DNA of 64,000 nt from Deltaproteobacteria bacterium (GTDB taxonomy: Bacteria > Desulfobacterota > Desulfobacteria > Desulfobacterales > Desulfosarcinaceae): positions 18,517 through 82,516 of the forward strand of contig JAKALP010000024.1 of assembly GCA_021824175.1 (NCBI GenBank). Reading direction: 5' to 3'. How positions within the stretch are numbered: the stretch's first letter is position 1; the number at the start of each line of letters is the position of its first letter. This document shows, in pieces, positions 16,678 to 24,590 of this stretch. The notes under the pieces were generated by a model. It did not search any database. It was not told the DNA's origin and saw only the letters and a program-made list of their open reading frames with translations. Both the position numbers and the translations under genes were made by a program.

Positions 16678-18556
16678 CGCCACCGCCTTTTTCCCTGACT
16701 TTGAGCGCAATCATGATGACCGAAATGGCCGCGGGCGTGATCCCCGAAATGCGCGAGGCCTGGCCCAGGGAGGCCGGCCGCACGCGCGTCAGCTTTTCTT
16801 TCAACTCATTGGAGAGACCATGGACCTGATGAAAATCGAAGTCTTCCGGCAGGCGGATCTGTTCAAGATGTTTGAAGCGGGCAATCTCAGTCAATTGCCG
16901 CTGGATATACCCTTCGTATTTGATTTCGATTTCCGCCTGCCGCGCCACCTGCGGCCGCACTGGGTTGGAAGCCGGCGCCAAGCGGTCCACGACTTCGTAA
17001 TCCAGTTCAGCGCGTTTGACGAGCTGGTCCAGGCGAACACCGTTGTCGATGGGCTTGGCGCCGCGCAACTCCAGATAGGCGTTGACCTCGGGCAGCGGTT
17101 TGATTACCGTGCGCCGGATGCGCTGAATCTCATCTTCGATTTGGGCTTTGCGCTCAATCACCTCTAGGGCGGTGTCCGGGGAAACCAGGCCCAATTCCCG
17201 GCCGATTCCCACCAGCCGCATATCAGCATTGTCTTCGCGCAGCATCAACCGGTATTCGGCCCGGGAAGTGAACATGCGATACGGCTCCTGGGTGCCGCGA
17301 GTCACCAGATCATCCACCATCACGCCCATATAGGCCTGGGAGCGGTCCAGGATAAAGGCGGGGCGGCCCTGCACGCGGCAGGCGGCATTGATGCCGGCCC
17401 ACAATCCCTGGGCCGCGGCCTCCTCATAGCCGGAAGTGCCATTGATCTGACCGGCCAGATAGAGCCCCGCCACCGTCTTGGTCTCCAGGGTGGGCTTGAG
17501 CTGAATGGGGTCCACGTAGTCATATTCGATGGCATAGGCCGGTCGCATGATCTCGGCGGCTTCCAAACCTTGCACCGAGCGCACCAGTTGGAGCTGGATC
17601 TCCACCGGCAGGCTGTTGCCCAGCCCGCTGGCATAAACCTCCAGGGTATCCAACCCCTCGGGTTCCAGGATCACCTGGTGACTCTCTTTCTCGGTAAACC
17701 GCACCACCTTATCTTCCAGCGAAGGGCAATAGCGGGCCGACACGCCCTTGATCACCCCTCCATAGAGAGCCGACAGATGCAGATGATCGCCCACCACTTT
17801 ATGAACCCTGGCATTGGTGCGGCCGATGTAACTGGGCAGCTGCGGCAAATGGATCTGTTGACAGGCAGACGAAAACGGGCGTGGCACCGCATCTCCCTCT
17901 TGAATCGTGAATTTGGAAAAATCGATGCTCTCACGGTGAAGTCGCGGCGGCGTGCCGGTCTTCATGCGTCCCAAAGCCAGGCCCAATCCGGCCAGGCTTT
18001 CCGCCAGCCCATAGGCGGCGAATTCACCGGCGCGACCGGCCTTAATGGATCTGAAACCAATGTGCACCAGACCGCTGAGAAAAGTACCGGTGGCCAAAAC
18101 CACGGCCCTGGCCTGAAACCCAAAGCCCGTGTGATCCTCCATCCCGACCGCCCGGCCGTCTTCCACCACCAGACGCTCCACCAGGGCCTGCTTGAGGTCC
18201 AAATTGGCCTGGCGCTCTAACACCGCCTTCATCGCGATGTGGTAACGCTTTTTGTCGTTCTGGGTGCGCGACGATTGCACCGCCGGCCCCTTTTTAGTGT
18301 TGAGGATTTTATACTGGATGGCGGTCTGGTCCGTGATTTTAGCCATCTCCCCGCCCAGGGCATCGACCTCGCGTACCAGCTGGCCCTTGGCCATGCCGCC
18401 GATGGAAGGGCTGCAAGGCATGGCCGCCACCTTGTCCAGATCAATGGCCAGCAGCAGGACCTTGCATCCCATGCGGGCCGCTGCCAGCGCGGCTTCACAA
18501 CCAGCGTGCCCGGCCCCCACCACGATGATGTCATACTGCTTTGCGTAGGTTCCCAT
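16661..18556 (-). CDS. mnmG: tRNA 5-carboxymethylaminomethyluridine-modification enzyme MnmG (GidA)
   Basis: A 631-aa FAD enzyme that, with the GTPase MnmE, installs the cmnm5 group at wobble U34 of several tRNAs. The Rossmann FAD motif is at the N-terminus ([20 protein letters not shown]), followed by the family-specific [40 protein letters not shown] and [15 protein letters not shown]. The middle carries [20 protein letters not shown] and [18 protein letters not shown], and the C-terminal helical domain ends in the overlap with fetA. Length is standard. An AAGGCGG site precedes the ATG. MnmE is not in the window. Confidence 0.95.
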   Translation of the reverse strand: MGTYAKQYDIIVVGAGHAGCEAALAAARMGCKVLLLAIDLDKVAAMPCSPSIGGMAKGQLVREVDALGGEMAKITDQTAIQYKILNTKKGPAVQSSRTQNDKKRYHIAMKAVLERQANLDLKQALVERLVVEDGRAVGMEDHTGFGFQARAVVLATGTFLSGLVHIGFRSIKAGRAGEFAAYGLAESLAGLGLALGRMKTGTPPRLHRESIDFSKFTIQEGDAVPRPFSSACQQIHLPQLPSYIGRTNARVHKVVGDHLHLSALYGGVIKGVSARYCPSLEDKVVRFTEKESHQVILEPEGLDTLEVYASGLGNSLPVEIQLQLVRSVQGLEAAEIMRPAYAIEYDYVDPIQLKPTLETKTVAGLYLAGQINGTSGYEEAAAQGLWAGINAACRVQGRPAFILDRSQAYMGVMVDDLVTRGTQEPYRMFTSRAEYRLMLREDNADMRLVGIGRELGLVSPDTALEVIERKAQIEDEIQRIRRTVIKPLPEVNAYLELRGAKPIDNGVRLDQLVKRAELDYEVVDRLAPASNPVRPQVARQAEIEIKYEGYIQRQLTEIARFKHLEQIRLPEDFDFHQVHGLSNELKEKLTRVRPASLGQASRISGITPAAISVIMIALKVREKGGGDEQRA

Positions 18557-18775
18557 TGATCATCCGCCTTCCATGAATTGAAATCGGTGCCCCTTATATA
18601 ATCTTCTACGATGGATGTCGAGCCATGCGCTGCGATCGATAGTCCAGTCGTCGATAGTTAAGTATTGATCCACCCCCTAACTTTCGTTAATCTAATAAAG
18701 TTGCCATCTTCAAACTGGTCTCCCATTCTATTGCGGCCCCAATATCCGAACAACTTTAACCCCCATGGAGGAACC

Positions 18776-21262
18776 ATGAGCGCCCGCAAGGCCACTCAAC
18801 CCAAACCAGCCAATAACCATGCCGCGATCAACTCCCCCTCCGGCTCCCTAAAAGAACGCATCGAGCACCATATCTGTTTCACCCTGGGCAATGATGCCGA
18901 GAAACCCAGCAAGTACAGTGTCTTTATGGGGCTGGCATACAGCGTGCGCGACCGTCTGATCGAACGCTGGATCAAAACCCAGCGCGCCCTTTATGACACC
19001 TTTTCCAAAAGAATCTATTTTCTCTCCCTGGAATTTCTACCCGGTCGTTTCTTGAAAAACTATTTGATTAGCATTCAGATGGAAGACGAAGCCCGTCACA
19101 CCCTGGCCGACATGGGCTTTGATCTGGATGAACTGGAAGAAGAAGAATGGGATGCCGGACTGGGCAACGGCGGTCTGGGGCGATTGGCTTCATGCTACAT
19201 GGACTCCATTGCCTGCCGCGATTTGCCCGGCTACGGCTACGGCATCCGCTACGATTTCGGCATTTTTCATCAGGTCATCGAAAACGGCTACCAGCGCGAG
19301 CAGGCCGACAACTGGCAGCGCCGGGGCAACCCCTGGGAGATACAGCGCGCCGATCACCTGGTGCCGGTGCGATTCTACGGCCGCACCGAATCCTTCCGAG
19401 ATGAGGAAGGCCGCACGCGTTACCGCTGGGTGGATCATGAAGTGGTCATGGCCATGGCCTGCGACATTCTCATCCCCGGCTATGGCGACGATTACGTCAC
19501 CAACATGCGCTTGTGGACAGCCCAATCCAGCCGCGAATTCAGCCTGGAGAATTTCAACCAGGGTGATTACATCGGCGCGGTTCAAACAAAGGTGATGAGC
19601 GAAAACATCTCCAAAGTGCTCTACCCCAGCGATGAACGCGAATCGGGCAAGGAACTACGCCTCAAGCAGCAGTACTTCTTCGTGGCCGCCACCTTGAACG
19701 ACATTCTGCGGCGCTATAAAAAACTCAACCGCTCTTTTCACGACCTGCCCAACTTCGTAGCCATTCAGCTCAATGACACCCACCCAGCCATCGCCATACC
19801 CGAATTGATGCGCATCCTCATGGATGAGGAGGGCCTGGGCTGGGACGAAGCCTGGACCCTGTGCGAACAAACCTTTGGCTACACCAACCACACCGTGCTG
19901 CCCGAGGCCCTGGAAACCTGGTCCGTGGAGTTGATCGGCCGGCTGCTGCCCCGGCACCTGCAAATTATCTTCGAAATCAACGCCCGCTTTTTGGAAGCCG
20001 TTCGCAAGCGTTTTCCTAAAGATGATGCCTTGCTGCAACGGGTCTCGCTGGTGGCCGAAGGAAGTGAAAAGCGCATCCGCATGGCCAATCTCTCGGTGGT
20101 GGGCTCCCACAGCGTCAATGGTGTCGCGGCTTTGCACAGTCGTATTCTGCAAGAGCAGCTCTTCGCCGATTTTCACAGCCTGTTTCCCGATCGCATTCAG
20201 AATGTCACCAACGGCATCACCCCGCGCCGCTGGCTAAAGCAATCCAACCCCTCCTTATCGCGACTGATCACCGAAGCCATCGGCCCGAAATGGATCAGCG
20301 ACCTGGAGCAATTGGAGAACTTGACCCCCTTGGCCGACGACGCCGCCTTCCGCCAGAAGTGGAGAGATACCAAGCGCGAATGCAAAACCCGTCTGGCGCG
20401 CTATATCCTGCGCAAAATCGGCCTGGGCGTGAATCCTGACACGCTGTTCGACGTACAAGTCAAGCGCATGCACGAATACAAGCGCCAACTGCTCAACGTC
20501 ATGCACGTCATCACCCTGTACAATCGCATCAAAGCCGCGCCCAAGGCCGAGGCCGTGCCGCGCACCATTATCTTCGCCGGCAAAGCGGCGCCTGCCTACC
20601 ATCAGGCCAAACTGATCATCAAATTGATCAATTCGGTGGCCGCTGTCGTCAATAGCGATCCGGTGGTACGCGGTCGCCTGCGGGTGCTTTTTCTTCCCAA
20701 TTACTGCGTGTCCCAGGCCGAGAAGATCATTCCGGCCGCGGACCTCTCCGAGCAGATCTCCACCGCCGGCATGGAAGCGTCCGGCACCGGCAATATGAAG
20801 ATGTCATTAAACGGAGCTCTGACCATCGGGACCCTGGACGGCGCCAATGTGGAAATCATGGAGGCCGTGGGCCGTGAAAATATCTTTATCTTCGGATTGA
20901 CCACCGAAGAAGTGCTGGCCAAACGCCGCGAGGGCTATGACCCCAACGCTTACTACCACCGTGACCCGGAACTCAAACAAGTGCTGGACATGATCGCCTC
21001 CGGCCACTTCTCGCCCCACGAACCGGAATTATTCAGCCCTATCCTCCGATCGCTGCTGGAACTAGGCGATTACTACATGCTGCTGGCTGATTATCGCGCC
21101 TACCTCGAAACCCAGGAAGCAGTCAGCCGGATGTACGCCGATTCTGAACGCTGGACCCGTTGCTCCATCCTCAACACCGCCCGCATGGGCCGTTTTTCCA
21201 GTGACCGTTCCATCATGGAGTACGCCGACCGGATCTGGCATATTCAACCTCTGGCCTTTTAG
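18776..21262 (+). CDS. glgP: glycogen/alpha-glucan phosphorylase
   Basis: An 828-aa PLP enzyme that releases glucose-1-phosphate from glycogen or maltodextrin. The active-site region EASGTGNMKMSLNGALTIGT holds the PLP-binding Lys. Other landmarks are GLGNGGLGRLASCYMDSIA, QLNDTHPAIAIPELMRILMD, GITPRRWLKQSNPSLS and VKRMHEYKRQLLNVMHVITL. GGAGGAACC precedes the ATG at 18776, while the frame is open to 18665. The EAL-HDOD gene follows 17 bases after the stop and is probably co-transcribed. No glgA, glgC or debranching gene is adjacent. Confidence 0.93.
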   Translation: MSARKATQPKPANNHAAINSPSGSLKERIEHHICFTLGNDAEKPSKYSVFMGLAYSVRDRLIERWIKTQRALYDTFSKRIYFLSLEFLPGRFLKNYLISIQMEDEARHTLADMGFDLDELEEEEWDAGLGNGGLGRLASCYMDSIACRDLPGYGYGIRYDFGIFHQVIENGYQREQADNWQRRGNPWEIQRADHLVPVRFYGRTESFRDEEGRTRYRWVDHEVVMAMACDILIPGYGDDYVTNMRLWTAQSSREFSLENFNQGDYIGAVQTKVMSENISKVLYPSDERESGKELRLKQQYFFVAATLNDILRRYKKLNRSFHDLPNFVAIQLNDTHPAIAIPELMRILMDEEGLGWDEAWTLCEQTFGYTNHTVLPEALETWSVELIGRLLPRHLQIIFEINARFLEAVRKRFPKDDALLQRVSLVAEGSEKRIRMANLSVVGSHSVNGVAALHSRILQEQLFADFHSLFPDRIQNVTNGITPRRWLKQSNPSLSRLITEAIGPKWISDLEQLENLTPLADDAAFRQKWRDTKRECKTRLARYILRKIGLGVNPDTLFDVQVKRMHEYKRQLLNVMHVITLYNRIKAAPKAEAVPRTIIFAGKAAPAYHQAKLIIKLINSVAAVVNSDPVVRGRLRVLFLPNYCVSQAEKIIPAADLSEQISTAGMEASGTGNMKMSLNGALTIGTLDGANVEIMEAVGRENIFIFGLTTEEVLAKRREGYDPNAYYHRDPELKQVLDMIASGHFSPHEPELFSPILRSLLELGDYYMLLADYRAYLETQEAVSRMYADSERWTRCSILNTARMGRFSSDRSIMEYADRIWHIQPLAF

Positions 21263-21279
21263 ATGAGGAGAACGAGATC

Positions 21280-22554
21280 ATGACCGAAGAAACTTCCAAG
21301 GCCGTTGACCCCGACACTGTATCCATTGCCCGGCACCCTATTTTTGATGAGAAACGGCGATTGTGGGGCTATGCCCTGCACTGCGTCGGCGCGGCCTACA
21401 AGGTCTCGGCCGATGCGGCAGAAGCCGATAACGTGGCAGCCCGGCTGGCCAACAGCGCTTACATGGGCCTGCAGCAAATCCTGGATCGCCAAAAGAAAGT
21501 AGTAATTAACTTCAGCGAAAAGAACATCCTGGACGATCTGCCGTACGCACTGCCGCCTGACTTAACCGTGGTGCAAGCCACCGAAGAGACTTTCAAACAC
21601 CCCTCGGTCGCGCCGGTTCTCAACCAGCTGAAAGCGGATGGCTACCTCCTGGCGGTTTCGAATTATTCCTGCCGCGACGATTGCGACGCGCTCTACCAAA
21701 TGGCCGACATCCTGAGCATGGATGTCTCGGGCCAAACCAAAGAAGTCCTGAGCGCCGCCCTGGACAAAGCCCGTCCCTACAATCCCACTTTGCTGGCCAT
21801 GCGGGTGGAGAGCACCGAGATCTTCAACCGTTGCCTGCAAATGGGCTTCACGTTGTTCCATGGCCCCTTTTTCAAAACGCCCGACACCATCAAAGTGCGC
21901 AAATTATCTTCCAATGAAATGTCGCGCTTCCAGCTCATGAAAGCGATTCAACGGGAAGATTCCGATTTTACCCAGTTGGCCGAATCCATCCAGGCCGACG
22001 CAGCCCTGAGTTTCCGTTTGCTATCCTATTTGAACTCCGCGGCCTTCGGCCTGCGCCAGAAGATCAAATCGATCCACCAAGCAGTCTCTTTACTAGGGTG
22101 GCGAAAAATAAAAAATTGGCTGCGAGTCGTACTGCTCAATGACGTCAACCAAAGCCCGGATGCCCCCGAACTGATGATCCTGGCCGCCCAGCGAGGCAAA
22201 TTTCTGGAGCAAATCGCCAAAGACTACAGTTATTGGGGGTTCGATCCTGAAAGCTTGCACATGCTCGGCATGTTCTCTCTGCTGGACGCCATGCTGGGCG
22301 TTCCCATGAGCCAGGTCACCGAGCACCTGCCCCTGGACGACAAACTCAAATCAGCCCTGTGTGGCGACCCCAACAACGAATACCAGCCCCTGCTGACTCT
22401 ATCTGTCTACTTTGAAGAGGGCCGCTGGCAAGACGCCGAAGAACAAATCCAGAAACTCAACATGGACCCCGACAAAGTCCGCCGCGCCTTCCAACAAGCC
22501 GTGGAGTGGGCCGATCAGCTTACGAGCATTCATCACCAGGAAGCAAAGTCTTAA
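21280..22554 (+). CDS. degenerate EAL-HDOD signalling protein
   Basis: A 424-aa protein with an N-terminal EAL-like domain (residues about 15-200: SIARHPIFDEKRRLWGYALH, VINFSEKNILDDLPYALPPD) that lacks the ExLxR signature and most metal-binding acids, followed by an HDOD domain (about 210-410: LMKAIQREDSDFTQLAESIQ, LSFRLLSYLNSAAFGLRQKI, SIHQAVSLLGWRKIKNWLRV). This matches the YuxH-type architecture, in which the EAL part is presumed catalytically inactive and the protein acts as a regulatory adaptor. A GAGGAGAACGAGATC site precedes the ATG. The location directly after glgP suggests a link between glycogen use and this regulator, but the partner is unknown. Confidence 0.85.
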   Translation: MTEETSKAVDPDTVSIARHPIFDEKRRLWGYALHCVGAAYKVSADAAEADNVAARLANSAYMGLQQILDRQKKVVINFSEKNILDDLPYALPPDLTVVQATEETFKHPSVAPVLNQLKADGYLLAVSNYSCRDDCDALYQMADILSMDVSGQTKEVLSAALDKARPYNPTLLAMRVESTEIFNRCLQMGFTLFHGPFFKTPDTIKVRKLSSNEMSRFQLMKAIQREDSDFTQLAESIQADAALSFRLLSYLNSAAFGLRQKIKSIHQAVSLLGWRKIKNWLRVVLLNDVNQSPDAPELMILAAQRGKFLEQIAKDYSYWGFDPESLHMLGMFSLLDAMLGVPMSQVTEHLPLDDKLKSALCGDPNNEYQPLLTLSVYFEEGRWQDAEEQIQKLNMDPDKVRRAFQQAVEWADQLTSIHHQEAKS

Positions 22555-22717
22555 ACGGGGCACCGGATTACTACGACCGCTCATTTGGCAAAAACTCTGA
22601 TAGGATTTTGGAAATCACACCTTGGGGCCGTAATCCTGGGGTTGCCATTCTCCATAAAGAAAGAATTGTTCACTATCCCCAGTTTTGGTATCGTAATTAA
22701 AATAACGGAAGCATATT

Positions 22718-22960
22718 ATGAATATTTACGACATGATCGAAATAAACCCCGAAGTGATGCTGGGCAAGCCAATTATAAAGGGAACACGGATTCCGGTTGA
22801 TCTCATCATAAGGAAGTTGGGCGAAGGGGCCTCGTTCAACGATTTGCTGGATGCTTACCCCAAACTATCCATTGATGCGATCCGCGCGGCGTTAATCTAT
22901 GCGGCCGATGCCATACGAAACGAGACAACCATTTTTTTAAAGACGGGTACCTCCAATTGA
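22718..22960 (+). CDS. DUF433 antitoxin-like protein
   Basis: An 80-aa DUF433 protein, the antitoxin-like partner of DUF5615 PIN-fold toxins. It shows the family core: INPEVMLGKPIIKGTRIPVD, LIIRKLGEGASFNDLLDAYP and IDAIRAALIYAADAI. The gene is intact. Its TGA stop overlaps the TTG start of the downstream toxin gene by two bases (ATTGA), so the pair were translationally coupled. A GGAAG site lies 8 bases before the ATG. The preceding 22555-22717 holds nothing I recognise. Confidence 0.85.
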   Translation: MNIYDMIEINPEVMLGKPIIKGTRIPVDLIIRKLGEGASFNDLLDAYPKLSIDAIRAALIYAADAIRNETTIFLKTGTSN

Positions 22961-23328
22961 ATCCAACGCTACAATTCTTGGCGGATTAAAGCTGTGATCA
23001 CTCGGTTGTCCGTGCTTTAAGGGCGGCTGGTTATTCCATAAATGCCATTGCTGAAATTTCACCGGCGCTAACCGATGCAGCTGTATTGGAACTGGCTGTC
23101 ACGCAAAATCGATTGCTGATAACGGAAGATAAAGATTTCGGTGAATGGGTTTTTGCCCACGGACAGACGACCGCCGGAGTATTGCTGATCCGCTATTCAT
23201 CGAATACGCGTTCCTCCATGGTTGAAGCGGTTATTGATCTAATCAAAGGACATGGTGCCAGTCTCGCAGATGCCTTTGCCGTTTTGGAACCTGGAAGAGT
23301 GCGAATTCGAAAAAGAATCCGAAGATAA
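22957..23328 (+). pseudogene. DUF5615 PIN-like toxin with a nonsense mutation
   Basis: A 123-codon frame encodes a DUF5615 (PIN-like) toxin, but codon 11 is TAA (22987-22989). In-frame it reads LNPTLQFLAD-stop-SCDHSVVRALRAAGYSINA and then ISPALTDAAVLELAVTQNRL, LLITEDKDFGEWVFAHGQTT, VLEPGRVRIRKRIRR. The stopped position corresponds to the highly conserved acidic residue of the family LADE motif, so GAA or GAG to TAA fits. The rest of the frame is clean and no other damage is visible. The toxin should be dead as a full protein, although translation from an internal start (ATG at 23086) could give a C-terminal fragment. The intact antitoxin lies upstream. Confidence 0.8.
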
Positions 23329-23528
23329 GGGCATGGAATATCTTTACCAATCCAAAATTGCCTGTCTGCCCGCAGTACTGCTTTGATAGCACCGCAATAA
23401 ATGAAGCTTCTCAATTTAACTCGTAAAATAACTCATTTACAACAACTATCCACTGCGGATAATCCTTTCTATTCTCACAAAAACACGGCAGGCAATAAGC
23501 GGTTCGCTGGTTCTTGGCGTTGAGCTTT

Positions 23529-23915
23529 TCAATCAGGTTGCCGGCGCTGTTTATTGATTTCGTTGCATTTTTGATGAACTGAATCAGTGCAGCCGGTGCC
23601 GGTGCTGCCGCCGTAGGCCAGATCAATGGCATTGCCGTTGCCGTCAATGTTTTTGGATAGTTTGCGATCAGCGTCATACTCATAGCTGGTTTTATGGTTC
23701 TCGCCGTCGCTCTGGGAGAGCACCCGACCGTCAAAGGTGTTGTCAATGCTGGTCGCTTCCAAGGCTGGGTTGATGCTTTTCTTGAGATGGTCGCGCAGAT
23801 CGTACTCGTAGGTGGTCTCTTTACCGCCGGCATCCCGCTGCCGGATCTTGTTGCCCACCTGGTCGTAGAAGTATTCGGTGGTCAGAAGATATCCTGCCTG
23901 ATTTGAGAAGAACAA
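23529..23915 (-). pseudogene. RHS/YD-repeat fragment
   Basis: An isolated stretch of about 130 codons on the minus strand carrying YD/RHS repeats: YFYDQVGNKIRQRDAGGKET, YEYDLRDHLKKSINPALEAT and YEYDADRKLSKNIDGNGNAI. There is no signal peptide, no RHS core boundary and no C-terminal toxin. After YGGSTGTG it leaves the repeat pattern and ends soon after. A second frame continues in the same direction toward 23411, suggesting decay by frameshift. It is a remnant of a large RHS-type gene. The surroundings (23329-23528 and 23916-24041) hold no other gene. Confidence 0.65.
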
Positions 23916-24041
23916 ATACGGCGGTAAAAGAAGAAATTAATCTTCGTAAACCTCCGCCTGTCAAGGGTTTGCCGAGGAAGTTAATAAGTTAATGGTGTCC
24001 CCAACCTCCGGATTTCACCACCAGGAAACAAAATCGAAATT

Positions 24042-24578
24042 CTATTGGGACAGCCGTTTAATCAAATTCTTATCGAGGGAGTTCAGGAAGTCCGAGAAGG
24101 TCACACCTAAGGTTTCTTGGAACTCCTTCTCCATGGTCATCACCAGAGTCATGGTAGTAAATCCGGTTTGACTGGTGTAAGGCTCCAGACCCTGTTTCTG
24201 GCGAGTCGAAGCTTCTTTGAGCAGATAGAAGAGATCGGTGGTCTTTACGGCCAGCGCATGTATCTGGGCCGGATTCGCATTTTTTACTTTTTGCTCTTGG
24301 GCAAAGGAGAGAATTCGTTGCTCCCACTGTGTGATCTCGTTTTTGGCGGCGGGATCGTTTGCATTTAGCAGCACGCCATTATTAGCCGCGGCCGTGATGT
24401 ACTTCTCGGCCGCGGCGTTATCTTTTTCTTTGGCGGCGGCGCCCAATTCATTCACCGCTTCAACGGTCTGGCGGGCAGGCGCCTGGAGCGAAGATGTGGG
24501 CGCATGGCCCCACCAGAGCCAACCAATAACTGCAGCTGCAAGCACTGCCGTGGCAACAGTGGCGATTTTATACTTCAT
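24042..24578 (-). CDS. hypothetical membrane-anchored protein
   Basis: A 178-aa protein with a single N-terminal hydrophobic segment (ATVATAVLAAAVIGWLWWG), followed by an Ala/Glu/Lys-rich, probably helical periplasmic part (ELGAAAKEKDNAAAEKYI, NEITQWEQRILSFAQEQKVK). I do not recognise the family. It begins 12 bases after the stop of the penicillin-acylase-family gene, on the same strand, so the two are probably one operon. The small ATG site is GGGTATCGGGC. Confidence 0.65.
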   Translation of the reverse strand: MKYKIATVATAVLAAAVIGWLWWGHAPTSSLQAPARQTVEAVNELGAAAKEKDNAAAEKYITAAANNGVLLNANDPAAKNEITQWEQRILSFAQEQKVKNANPAQIHALAVKTTDLFYLLKEASTRQKQGLEPYTSQTGFTTMTLVMTMEKEFQETLGVTFSDFLNSLDKNLIKRLSQ

Positions 24579-24590
24579 GCCCGATACCCA

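Noticed and set aside
23941..24010. Possible insertion-sequence end near GGTGTCCCC
   Set aside because: No transposase frame and no matching inverted repeat within the neighbouring kilobase.
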